Positions 55,045 through 64,000 of a stretch of DNA of 64,000 bases are shown piece by piece. The notes under the pieces are model-generated. The model was not told the origin of the DNA, ran no database searches, and saw only the letters and a list, made by a program, of their open reading frames with translations. The position numbers and the translations under genes were made by a program. The DNA is from Acanthosepion lycidas (lineage: Eukaryota > Mollusca > Cephalopoda > Sepiida > Sepiidae): contig OZ010595.1 in NCBI GenBank assembly GCA_963932145.1, positions 87,831,449-87,895,448 on the forward strand. The letters are read 5' to 3'. The first letter of the stretch is position 1; every line of letters begins with the position of its first letter.

Positions 55045-55830
55045 CTTCATCAACAAGATTTAAAATATGGCAGCTGTTAATAAAAACATTTGATAACACT
55101 GCCTTATGAGCCTTTTTTGCAATAGGCTGCAGAATCTGTTACAATGGCAATAATACCCTCAAATGCAATATCCACATGAGTTAGTTCAAATGCATATCTG
55201 ACACAGTTTGATGATTGTGTTCTCACAAGATTACATCATCACTGAGAAGACTCCCTATGAATGCTTGCAATTACATTCAGAATTCTGTGATCATGTTTCG
55301 ACTGTTATGATGCTGGCTGATTGATTAGCAAGCTTGGCTTTCAGGGCAGCAAAGTGACAAGTAAACAATTTTGGTAGATGAAGTTGCCTAACACAATTGA
55401 CACTTGGAATAGCAGCACCTTCTTTACAAAGTTTTATTATGAATGGCCTCATTTTGTCAATTTTGTGTAGCGGAATGTCAAAGTACACATTTTCAAAAAA
55501 TCAAGGACAAAATCATTTCGTATCTCTTTACTCTTCAACAAAATTGTGATTGTCTTCTGTTTCAGTTGAGCTGACTTTTTTCTAGACTTTTTTTGTCAAA
55601 TAAATTTTTGATTTGATGCCATCTTTGATTGTGTCAACCCTATAAATGTCAACACTATGGAGACAGAATTTGCAAAATAACAGGAAGTTGCTCTACTCTG
55701 GCTTTATCAAAAATTTTAGATACTGGAGTTATTTTCTTTTTTCTTTTATTAAGAGGAGCAGGCCCAACTTTAGAGGTTGATTCACTATATTGACTTGATT
55801 CAGTCATCTTGTAAATTTGTTGTTTATTCA
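55045..55830 (-). pseudogene. hAT-type transposase relic (CGGBP1-like family)
   Basis: On the minus strand, with stops and shifts: SKIFDKARVEQL, then VYFDIPLHKIDKMRPF and CKEGAAIPSVNCVRQLHLPK, then after a gap TDSAAYCKKAHKAVLSNVF and SCHILNL. The order (a 'P.NK.D...F....C..G.A.P....LR' block, then 'TD.A.YCKKA......FPN..H.LCL') is that of hAT transposases related to CGGBP1-like proteins, as I remember them. Confidence 0.6.
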
Positions 55831-56843
55831 TGCAACTGGTTTAGATTAAAAAATATAAATATAATATTGAAAAATAATCATTGGCAGTTAATGTTATTAA
55901 AGGATTTTCTGTTCAATTTAAATTTGTTTACAATTGTGAAGCACTGAAGATGATGCAATTATTAATCTGAGAGAATTGCTGTGTGACTGTAAGCTTAGAC
56001 AAGCCAGTTATTTCATAGAATGGTATTTTTGGGGAATTGTTTTTCTTTGATCCCCTCCAATTTTGACGTCAACTAATGTCTGTCTTCCATTTCCACTTTA
56101 GCAATGGATCTCAGTGGCCACGACTGAGCTGTGACCTGACTTTTATCTCGTTTGCTACATATAGTTTCTTAGAAAAGTTATAAAATATTTAAAAATAGAC
56201 TAGCCAACATATTCTCAGAAAATCAACAATCCACTTTTCCTTTTTTATCGAAACATTTGTTCTTTATTTTTCAGGTTTTATAAGGAAAATAACTCCAAAG
56301 ATTTGTAAAAACAAATTTTAAGGAAATAACTACGTTATGTTATTGTTATATTTATTAAAATGTTTAACAAAATCGGAGAGACAGTTATTAAGTTTTAAAA
56401 AATTTTTTTAAATCTGAAAAAAAAATCAAATTTTTAATTTGTTATTTGTTATTGAAAATTACATTAAAAACCCAGATTCTGTTTAAGACTAACAATTCTG
56501 TGATTCCGTCTACATGGAAAATTTATTCCCCTACTTGTCTCCACCATAATTTCCTTCTGTATTGCCTATAAAACTATTTTGAAGTATCAAATATCTAATG
56601 AGTGCACATGAGTAAAGGACAAACTGAAGTTTGTTACTTTATTAGAGTGTTTGAAGGTTAGTGTTGATAAAAACCGAAGAGACATTTTAGCCAATATATT
56701 TGAAAGTCCTTTTTTTCCTATAATGATGAATGGACAAATTAAATCTTATTTTGCTAAATTCTATTAACAACTTGATGTTTAAAACAAATCTCTTGCTTGG
56801 TTGAAACAACACGAATAATTCTTTTGTCTACATTAATCTACAG

Positions 56844-57035
56844 GAAGGTGGCTATTTGACAAAGCATGAATTAATATTCCAGTATGCATTTCAGTACGCC
56901 ATCACTGTACTGAGTATTGCATGCCCCTGTGCTTTGGGCTTAGCTACCCCCACTGCTGTGATGGTGGGCACTGGTGTTGGGGCTACAAATGGTATTCTCA
57001 TCAAGGGTGGATCTCCCTTGGAGATGACAAGGAAG
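56844..57035 (+). CDS. ATP7: ATP7 exon 12A: TM6 with CPC motif (canonical version)
   Basis: The acceptor CTACAG ends at 56843 and the donor AAG|GTAAGA at 57036; phase 0 at both ends, 192 nt, 64 codons. It encodes the lumenal loop end, TM6 with [15 protein letters not shown] (CPC at 56922-56930), and the post-TM6 stretch [16 protein letters not shown] ending PLEMTRK. The two CPC cysteines bind Cu(I) inside the membrane. This version is closest to human ATP7B, sharing TAVMVGTGV and NGILIKGG. In the standard protein the next exon would begin near the KTVMFDKTGT phosphorylation site, which is not in the window. Confidence 0.95.
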
Positions 57036-57299
57036 GTAAGAATTCTGCCAGAGGCAACTCAAGATTGTAATGAATGGAAAGCATTTTAATTTTCTTTTTA
57101 TTTCAGGAATTTTTTTTTTTTTTTAAATTTTTTTTTCAGTTGTAATTCTGCCGCTATAAAAATTTTGATGACTGTCCAACTCTAATCTAAGGAAGTTTAA
57201 TTAGAGTTTAAAAGAAAAATATTATTTCATACAAGCATATTACTTGCCATTATTTACGTATGAACTGACACTAAGGAGATCAGTATGTTTGTTACTATG

Positions 57300-57542
57300 A
57301 TCAGAGTGTAGTATCTGCACACCCTGTGTACAGCTGGTGTAGCATGTATGCATGAAGCCTATGGTTTGCATTGCATTTGTGCACCCTGTCGATGTTCAGT
57401 GTAGTGTTTGTGCACTCTGCTTACAGTTGGTGTAGTGTTTGTGCACCCTTCCTATGGTTGGGGTAACATCTGTGTCCACTTCCTATGGTAGGCATAGCAT
57501 CTGTGCCCATTTCTTACAGTTGGTATAGTATCTGTGCTCCCT
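57300..57542. repeat. Degenerate minisatellite of about 34-36 bp units
   Basis: About seven units built on GGTGTAGTGTTTGTGCACCC followed by TGCTTACAGTT-like words. It begins 265 bp after the exon 12A donor. Confidence 0.8.
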
Positions 57543-58587
57543 GCTTAACTGAACTATTTGAAAATACTGAACCAAGTAAGATTTTGTAGTTCATAATAGA
57601 TTGGCCATTACAATAGAATATAAATTTATGATCTATTTCTGTACGGTTTTTACTTGGAGAAAATCATAAAATCTATTTTTAAGGAAAAAGTTTATTACAT
57701 TTTATCTTTATTCAAGTTTATCTTGAAAATTCATTGTTATATAATTTATATTTATGGTCTCCTGTGCAAACTGTTTTGAGTCAATCAGTTTTTGAGGCAT
57801 TAAGAATTGAACCAGTGGCATTAAATTTGTTACAAATGCGGCAAATGGTTTGTCTCTTTAGAATTTGAATACCAAATGTTTCAACCCATTTTCTTTTAAT
57901 GGTTTCAGCATTTTGAGACTTTCAATACACTTTTAACAGCCATTTTCTTGCATCAGTATTTAAATTATTTGCCATTATGGGTTCTCTAAGCCATCTGAAA
58001 AGAAAAAAGATTAAATAATTTAGTTATAAAATCTAATATAACACAAATGCCATAGTTATGATATAATCCTAGGACAAACCCTATTTGACCTACTGTCCAC
58101 CTACTTTTGGTTCATCCTGTACATATGTATTCTCGAAGCCTGCTATATATGGAGCAAACAACCAACACTAAATAAGGTTAGTTATGAATATAGCAATGTT
58201 TTTTAAAATGTTTTGTAACAAAAGATTACAATCATATAGATTAAGTTATCTCCCTTAGATCAAAAGCATGGAATTGACAATATAGATAAAACAGTTAATT
58301 TTAAAAACAATTATGACAGACTGCTTTTCTGCATGTTTGCAAAATAAATCACAACTAACAGTTACATTAATTTTTTTGTTTTAGAAATTCACACCTGAAG
58401 ATGATCTCAGATGAGATTGAAAGTACTTGGGAAAATGAAAATAAAAGAAGAAAAAAAAACTATGGTGCCTTCCCTAATGAATTTAATATCAGCATTAAGA
58501 AATCGATAAGAGAATTCAATAGGATTAAAATAAATAGACATAATATGTCCAGATTACTCAACCAAACATGCTTGAATGAAGATATGC

Positions 58588-58589
<2 letters not shown>

Positions 58590-58640
<51 letters not shown>

Positions 58641-58815
58641 GTATATATGTGTGTGTGTGTGCGAGTTGAAGATCAAATGCAGATCAGAATCTGACAGAAT
58701 GATAAAATAAAGAACAAATAGGAAACATATATCAATCTAACATGTTAGATTGATATACATTTCCTATTTGTTTGTTATTCTGTCATCCTGTCAGATTCTG
58801 ATCCATATTTGATAC

Positions 58816-58886
<71 letters not shown>
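58590..58886. repeat. Palindrome between two (TA)n arrays
   Basis: Arms about 58668-58738 and 58741-58812 are inverted repeats (AGATCAGAATCTGACAGAAT against ATTCTGTCATCCTGTCAGAT), meeting at ACATGTT. TA arrays lie at 58590-58640 and 58840-58886. Same architecture as 1656-1917. Confidence 0.88.
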
Positions 58887-58890
<4 letters not shown>

Positions 58891-58904
58891 GCATTAAGTC
58901 CAAC

Positions 58905-59260
58905 AATTTTTTTTAAATATTTTCTGTCTATATTTTAAGATACAATTTATTTAAGTAATTGCTTTGTTTTTTGAATAAACGCTATTAATTACATTTACTG
59001 GCCTGAATGTTCAATAAACTTTGTAGAAAATATGCAATCTCCAACAGGAATTGAACCTGTGTTCTATACAGAACCTACAGTTGATTTCTTGTTTAAAAAA
59101 CATTAATTTGGACTCTACTAACCAGATACTTCTCTATAGTTGAGTGGAATAGTACATTAGATCAATTTATTAAAAAAAACAGAGCATTTACTTAAATAAA
59201 TTGTATCGAATAAAATAACATATAGACAGAAAATATATTAAAAAATTGTCGGACTTAAAC
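58905..59260. mobile_element. Decayed copy of the tRNA-containing element
   Basis: It shares the inverted ends (ATTTAAGTAATTGCTTTG against AACAGAGCATTTACTTAAAT), TTTACTGGCCTGAATG, and a partial tRNA-like segment (CAACAGGAATTGAACCTG). It corresponds to 39186-39686. Confidence 0.7.
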
Positions 59261-59799
59261 CATTTCATAATATGATGTCAATGTTTATGTTATGATACGT
59301 TTTTTGAGCAGATATATAAATAGTATTTATTATTTTTGTTATCAATTCTCAAGAACAAAGAAAATGTATAAATTCACTCTCATCACATGCTTAGGCTTTA
59401 TTACAATTCTAATCATGACATTGCTGCAGAATGGTATGGAAAAAAACTGTCCTTTTGACACTGTTATTTTGCTGTCGTGAAGCTTTAAGTTTTTCAAAAG
59501 TTAACTAACAACCATTTGAATGGTTGGATATTGGGCAGATACTACACTCTGGTCCTTCGTTAAAAATATTAATTTGATGCTATTTAAAAGTATTTACTTA
59601 ACAGTTTTTTTTTATTTTTTTTTTAACTTCTTTTTATCAAATTGTTTATTTTTGCCATCAACCTCTTTATAGCAGCAGGATTACATGATTGTGCTTTTCT
59701 CATAGGTAAGTTATAATGGTAGCAGGCATCAAATCTCACACTTGGGGTCCCCCTCCAAATTTTGGATCAAATTCTTTAATATTGTTGTTATATCTGCAG

Positions 59800-59991
59800 G
59801 CATGTGCTGTGAGCTCCCATTTCTGGGTTATATTTACAACTGCCATCCAATATTCTATAACCGTACTTACAATAGCTTGTCCCTGTGGTCTTGGATTGGC
59901 CACACCAACTGCAATAGTTGTAGGTTTGGGAGTTGGTGCTACAACTGGCCTTCTCATCAAAGGTGGGATTCCTCTGGAAGATATCTCCCAG
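59800..59991 (+). CDS. ATP7: ATP7 exon 12B: second TM6/CPC exon, candidate mutually exclusive alternative
   Basis: The acceptor TCTGCAG ends at 59799 and the donor CAG|GTAAGA starts at 59992. Length (192 nt, 64 codons) and phase (0/0) are identical to exon 12A. It aligns without gaps: 38 of 64 residues match, concentrated in TM6, the CPC (59878-59886), and the GVGAT and LIKGG segments. The first 10 and last 4 residues share nothing. CPC is followed by Gly rather than Ala, TGVGATNG becomes LGVGATTG, and the end is PLEDISQ. Of the 38 shared residues 27 are encoded by different codons and no stop is present, so it is old and apparently selected. Inclusion together with 12A would stay in frame but insert a second TM6. 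Alternatives are an unused relic exon or a piece of another ATP7 copy. No transcript evidence is available. Confidence 0.8.
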
Positions 59992-60740
59992 GTAAGACTC
60001 TTGGTAGAGTTTCTTGGTGCCAGCTTGCCAGAAATGCCATTCTGTGGTCCTGGGGTATCAATCCAATCTTGGAGATGGTGAAAGAATTTTTCCTGCTTTG
60101 TAGCCAGTGGCCAACCTCAATGTGACTTACCTACCTTCCCTTCATACCTCCCACCCCACAAGTGGTTTCCTTTACTGATATGGTGGTAAATATTATCATG
60201 GTTGGAATGAACTCTTTTATAAAAATATAAGACAGCCATTTGATTTAAAATAATTCTCTACATCAATGTTCAAATTTAATTGTTTAGCATAAAGTTATTT
60301 TTCTCGCTTTTTATATTTTGGTTTATTTATATAACTTTTGATGACATTTAAAGTTTTAAAAAATTTGCTGAATTCCAAAATGCTTTTTCAATAGTAATGA
60401 TGAAATTTGATGTTTTGCTGACTTAAATTGAAATCTTGTTAATGTAAAAAAAAAAAAAAAGCCTTGTTTTTTTTTTTTCTGTCTCTTATTGACATACTTC
60501 TAAATATGGCCATATTTATTTGTTTTGTTTTTTTCCTTGTAAAAGTCTTTGACATTCCTATCAAATGCAATCAGGAAGACAACTGAAATAATTTAGTCAC
60601 ATTAACCCATAATATCTGGCATTAATTCCAAAGAATAAAAACACAATACTTATAACAGTTTTTTTTTCTAATCTGTCACATCTGGAGAGTGTGTATTGTG
60701 CAGCTCCAGGCTAGCTATGAAAGCAATGTTCTTTTTTTGT

Positions 60741-61100
60741 ACTGATCTGACTCTAGTAAAGATAAAGCATGGGATGATGAATTGGATACTTTCTGGAGCA
60801 ATACAAGGAACAAAGTAATTTTGGTCTAATCTGACTATTGTAAGGATAAAGTGTGGGATGATGAGTTGGATACTTTCTGGAGCAGTACAAGGAACAAACT
60901 AATTTTGGTTTAATCTGACTCTTGTAAGGATAGAACATGGGATGATGAGTTGGATACTTTGTGGAGTAGTACAAGGAATCAACCATTTTTCCTGTATCTT
61001 TAGCAATGGATTGTATATATGAGTTTTTCTTCAGGTCTGGAGTGAGCTTGAGTTTTAATAGAGATTCAGGGTTTCCAGTTTTTTTCCCGGCCTTGAACAT
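60741..61100 (-). pseudogene. L1B reverse-transcriptase fragment with an 83-84-bp tandem expansion
   Basis: On the minus strand it reads LTPDLKKNSYIQSIAKDTGK (about 61040-60985), then three units of CSLYCSRKYPTHHP.LYPY.SQIRPKL. The CTGACT word recurs on the + strand at 60748, 60831 and 60915, a period of 83-84 bp. The segment is the thumb of the L1B reverse transcriptase, directly upstream of and overlapping the part amplified at 40071-40542. Confidence 0.85.
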
Positions 61101-61261
61101 GAAGGACCTGGACAGAAATTCTTGTGGCTGCCACAATCATTACATGCTTTTTATTTTCATTTCTCAGATTGCTCAAAGTATACCTGAAAGGGAAATAAGA
61201 ACGTTTGAATTTGACACCTGCTGATTCAGATTACATTATGTTGTATTCTTTTTGTGGTCTG

Positions 61262-61628
61262 GTGAATGCTTATGGCCATATCACATTGAAATACCAGTTC
61301 TCATACAATAACCAGAGTTAACCTCAAGCTTGGTCAATACCTAGATGGGTGACGACTTGGGAATACCAGGTGTTGTTTGTAATCTTGGATGTGTAGGTGG
61401 GGTAATGGATAATGACTTGGAATTGTTAGTCAGAAAGCTGAGTTCCAATTCTAGTCAGGTTTGTTATATTCACTACTCTTGGGAAAAGTATGAATTCACC
61501 TCTTCTCCCCCATCTATGGGTTAATTAGTAAGATTTGTATCGCTAAATTATTCTTACAATATAAAAAATATATTCTGACTTTAAATAACCTGCAAAAGTT
61601 CAATAAGCCATAAAAAACAAATCAGTTA
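61262..61628 (+). mobile_element. Composite 5S rRNA + tRNA SINE (family S2), copy 2
   Basis: 61270-61383 follows 5S rRNA almost throughout: TATGGCCATATCACATTGAA, CCAGTTCTCATACAATAACC, box A-like AGAGTTAACC, then CTAGATGGGTGACGACTTGG (box C) and GAATACCAGGTGTTGT. At CTTGGATGT it joins a tRNA-like unit (GGGGTAATGGATAATGACTT, box B GAGTTCCAATTCTAG), then a body (CTTCTCCCCCATCTATGGGT) and a tail (CAATAAGCCATAAAAAACAA). Its junction is the same as at 8872. Confidence 0.85.
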
Positions 61629-61813
61629 TTTTGGACTGGTGAAGGAGGTGTGTTCTCAGATATATGGCACACTCTGTATATAGAAAAGTCAGCAAGAATC
61701 AATATCAGAAAGAATTTAAAGTTTTGCTGAAGGATGTATCTAGAGTTGCAGATTTTAAAACTTTGATGAATTTTATTTATTTTTTGAGTTCTTCGAGTAT
61801 ATATAGGTCTAAG

Positions 61814-61870
61814 GCAGTGGTTCCCAACTGATTTTGGGCTACGCCTCGCTTTGGGATTTCTAAAATTCTG
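61814..61870. repeat. hAT-like MITE end
   Basis: CAGTGGTTCCCAACTG at about 61815 is the classic start of hAT-group (Charlie-like) elements. The opposite end was not located. Confidence 0.45.
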
Positions 61871-62019
61871 GTACTCCCCCGCCCTCAAATATTTAATTCT
61901 TACATGTATGTCAATTACACATGTATGTACATACACACAAAATATTTTTATGTATTCATACTGTATATGCATCGTATGTATTAACATGCATTAACTCTCA
62001 CTCTGACTTACTAGAAAAC

Positions 62020-62335
62020 AATTCACCATACGAACCATAAGTGTTGAGCAATAGCCGATTCCATATTTATGTGGGGAGGATAACACATTTTCTCTATCTT
62101 ACCAAGTCGTATTTTGGAAGTTACATTCTGGTTGATTCTAGTTTCCAAATGCAAGGTTGTACGCCCTACATAACCAGCAGCACACCGGCAATTAAGCTCA
62201 TATACTAAATTACTCAATTTGATGTAGGGCAATTCATCTTTGCGAAACGACAGAAACGCAGACCTAGTTCGAAAAATGCAACGTAAAGCAACAAGAAACC
62301 GACTTGCTAACTTGCTTAATTAACCTTGGTGTACA
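62020..62335 (-). pseudogene. Penelope-like element fragment with GIY-YIG-type end, minus copy
   Basis: The minus strand reads KLSNLVYELNCRCAAGYVGR, TTLHLETRINQNVTSKIRLG and NMESAIAQHL. The VYEF.C.C...YVGRT..L..RI..H pattern is the GIY-YIG-like endonuclease domain at the C-terminus of Penelope-like retroelements. It breaks off after IAQHL. Confidence 0.8.
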
Positions 62336-62910
62336 GAGCGCTTAAAATTTGTTCTCCTACTAGATTGGACTGTGAATTTGAGAACGTTAGGGAGATTTTT
62401 CTCAGTAATGACTATCTGGAGTCCCTTATTGACTATATTATTAGTAAGAAGACTAAGGAATTTCATTACCCTAAAGTCCAGGGGCCTTCTAAATGTCCGG
62501 TGTATTTGAAGATTCCCTGAATTGGAGATAGGGGCCAAGACTTAATTAAGCAAGTTACTATATTTAGTATATGAGTTTAATTGCCAGTGTGCTGCTGGTT
62601 ATGTAGGGCGTACAACCTTGCATTTGGAAACTAGAATCAACCAGCATGTAACTTCCAAAATACGACTTGGTAAGATAGAGAAAATGTGTTATCCATAAAT
62701 ATGGAATCGGATATTGCTCAACACTTACTTGAGAATATAGCCTGTGCCAAGTCATATAAAAAAGAGTGATTTAAAATCATTCATACGGCTGATTCCAAAA
62801 ATCATTTGAAGATTTTGAAATCAGTCTGTATAGGATTAAGGAAACTTTCTCTCTGCCGACAGAAAGAATTTGTAAAATCCCTTAATCTGTTGGGGGATAT
62901 TTTATTTTAA
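62325..62910 (+). pseudogene. Penelope-like element fragment, plus copy
   Basis: It reads LVYRALKICSPTRLDCEFEN, VREIFLSNDYLESLIDYIIS, then a stop and a deletion, V*LPVCCWLCRA (the GIY-YIG segment shifted), NMESDIAQHLLENIACAKSY, HTADSKNHLKILKSVCIGLR and KEFVKSLNLLGDILF then a stop. It is the reverse-transcriptase end plus endonuclease of the same element as the minus copy, but internally deleted. Confidence 0.8.
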
Positions 62911-63160
62911 CTGTCCCTCGCTAATTTATTTACACGTTTTTCCCCTCCCCTCGTTACATGTATATACACTTGTTTGTTATTTTAGCGTGTTTCCCCCTTT
63001 TTTTGCTCTTTATTTTCGTTACTGTTCTTTTCGTTAATTAATGATCCAACAATTGTCTCCTGATGAGATGATGGTTGAAAGGGCCTTAGAGACTAATAAA
63101 ATTAAAATCAATAAATTCCTTGTTTTTAAAACTGTATATACATTTTGTACCTCTAAACAT

Positions 63161-63403
63161 TTATTTATATATATATATATACATATATATATAGTTTATG
63201 CAAACTTAGGTAATCCGTATGGGTAGACCCGAGGAGGATGATATCCGGAGAGCTCAATGTAAAATTCAGAGCAGATATGTTTGAATAAAAACAGACCACG
63301 TTAAGGTTCCATGTAATAAATTATTTCACCATAACCCCTTTAACAGGGCTCTGGATCATCAGACTTTACTTCCAAAAATTGATATATATATATATATATA
63401 TAT
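63161..63403. repeat. (TA)n arrays
   Basis: TA-rich arrays at 63161-63194 and 63381-63403 with unclassified sequence between. Confidence 0.85.
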
Positions 63404-63546
63404 TTTCTAAAGCTAGTGTTCAAGATACAAAAATAAATGGGACTTTGAATGTTGGTTTTCTAGGTGATCCTATACTGATGATTGGCTCAACCCCAGTGTT
63501 TAATCTTGTGCCAGATAAAGTTAAAATATTTGTTGTAAAGGAAATA

Positions 63547-63915
63547 CAGAGTCTTCATAAAGTTCATGTGAACTTTAAAAAATTTATAACTTTATTTGTA
63601 TTTGCGATAGAAATAATCTGTAAAAAAAATGTTATAAAGTTTAATGTACCTAGTTTTAAGTATAGCTAAAATAACTAATGTGATTTCAGGCATTACCGTA
63701 AATCAGTTGGCAAATGTTTTCCGTGTACTGCAAAATCATATTACCCTTTGTATTGCTAATGATGATGGACATGTGGAAACTTAAATTAAATTTAAATAAA
63801 ACCTTAAAAAAATATAGATTTACTTCTTTCTAATCCTTTTTACAAATTATTTCTATCGCAAATACAAATAAAGTGATAAATTTTTTAAGTGCACACAAAC
63901 TTTATGGACACCCTG
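63547..63915. mobile_element. Internally deleted TIR transposon with a transposase C-terminus remnant
   Basis: It is 369 bp flanked by TA (63545-63546, 63916-63917). Terminal inverted repeats of about 75 bp: left CAGAGTCTTCATAAAGTTCA, right the complement of CAGGGTGTCCATAAAGTTTG. Both include TTTGTATTTGCGATAGAAAT. Inside, at 63689-63784 on the + strand, GITVNQLANVFRVLQNHITL then CIANDDGHVET and a stop. This resembles the last helices of a Tc1/mariner-like transposase. Confidence 0.75.
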
Positions 63916-64000
63916 TATATTATTGAATCATACATAATAAAGTTCTCTGTACTTATTGGATGTCTTTATTGAACTTTAAGTTCAATAATTATTGCTCTAG

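Larger units (their letters stand above)
57036..59799 (+). other. Intron between ATP7 exons 12A and 12B
   Basis: It is 2,764 bp. It contains a degenerate minisatellite, foldbacks with (TA)n, and a decayed copy of the tRNA-containing element. The parts 57550-58390 and 59270-59700 show nothing recognised. No other ATP7-like exon occurs in it, which supports duplication of the single exon. Confidence 0.75.
4114..59991 (+). other. ATP7: ATP7 copper-transporting P1B-type ATPase gene, partial, 13 coding exons visible
   Basis: The product pumps Cu(I) across membranes using ATP, loading copper enzymes in the trans-Golgi and exporting excess copper. The visible exons give, in order, part of one MBD, a degenerate MBD, two intact MBDs, a second degenerate MBD, two intact membrane-proximal MBDs, TM1-TM4, the actuator domain with TGE, TM5, and TM6 with CPC. 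Exon borders all carry AG/GT sites and compatible phases. Exons 1 to 12A add up to 2,880 nt, 960 codons with no stop. Order and motifs match vertebrate ATP7A/ATP7B throughout, for example ANMDVL, GRWLEH, TGE, SLITGE and CPC. The start codon with the first half-MBD lies upstream. The DKTGT, nucleotide-binding and C-terminal exons lie downstream. Exons 12A and 12B are alternative versions of the same segment. Identification is very secure; whether this lineage has a single ATP7 gene is inferred. Confidence 0.95.
59992..64000 (+). other. Downstream ATP7 intron (5' part)
   Basis: It follows the exon 12B donor. The phosphorylation-site exon (DKTGT) was searched for by eye and not found, so the intron continues past the window end. 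About 60130-60740 shows nothing recognised. Confidence 0.75.

Noticed and set aside
56844..59991. Second complete ATP7 gene starting at exon 12B
   Set aside because: No duplicates of exons 1-11 lie between 57036 and 59799; a single-exon duplication is simpler.
59736..60125. Frames overlapping exon 12B on the minus strand and in the third + frame
   Set aside because: They are shadows of exon 12B; the reading frame used agrees with exon 12A and with the ATP7 family.
60753..61136. 127-residue minus-strand frame with repeats
   Set aside because: It is an L1B reverse-transcriptase fragment with a tandem expansion, not a host gene.

Overview
This is 64 kb of AT-rich, intron-rich, transposon-loaded animal DNA. 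It is dominated by one partial gene on the + strand: ATP7, the copper-transporting P1B-type ATPase (orthologue of the vertebrate ATP7A/ATP7B pair). A single ATP7-like gene, long introns, tRNA- and 5S-derived SINEs, several non-LTR and Penelope-like fragments, and abundant (TA)n arrays fit a lophotrochozoan, most likely a cephalopod mollusc. That assignment is inferred from style and protein similarity; no species marker was tested.

Gene layout. Both ends of the gene lie outside the window. The first visible exon (4114-5227) starts in the middle of an N-terminal metal-binding domain (MBD) and carries two intact and two degenerate MBDs. After a 23-kb intron, exons at 28232-28423, 31569-31732, 33031-33192 and 36231-36310 encode the last two MBDs, the membrane-proximal CASC and CSSC copper sites. 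Exons at 39755-39989 and 44418-44651 encode TM1-TM4. Exons at 46705-46842, 49795-49903 and 52045-52169 encode the actuator domain with its TGE motif, and 53080-53214 encodes TM5. Exon 12A (56844-57035) encodes TM6 with the CPC copper-translocation motif. All splice phases agree; exons 1 to 12A join into 2,880 nt, 960 codons, without a stop. The phosphorylation (DKTGT) and nucleotide-binding exons and TM7-8 must lie beyond 64000.

The most interesting observation is a second TM6/CPC exon, 12B (59800-59991), 2.76 kb downstream of 12A. It has the same length (192 nt), the same 0/0 phase and good splice sites. It aligns to 12A without gaps at 38 of 64 residues, and 27 of those 38 shared residues use different codons. 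That is the signature of an old exon duplication kept by selection. No copy of any other ATP7 exon lies nearby, so it looks like a candidate mutually exclusive exon pair that would swap the copper-transporting helix.

The introns are mostly mobile-element sediment. There are two families of non-LTR reverse-transcriptase fragments, an inverted pair of Penelope-like fragments, and Tc1-, mariner- and hAT-type transposase relics. There are MITEs resembling the Hsmar1/MADE1, pogo and piggyBac groups, tRNA-derived SINEs, and a composite SINE with a 5S rRNA head joined to a tRNA-like unit. Large palindromes bracketed by (TA)n, minisatellites and a GC-rich tandem block complete the picture. No second host protein-coding gene could be supported on either strand.
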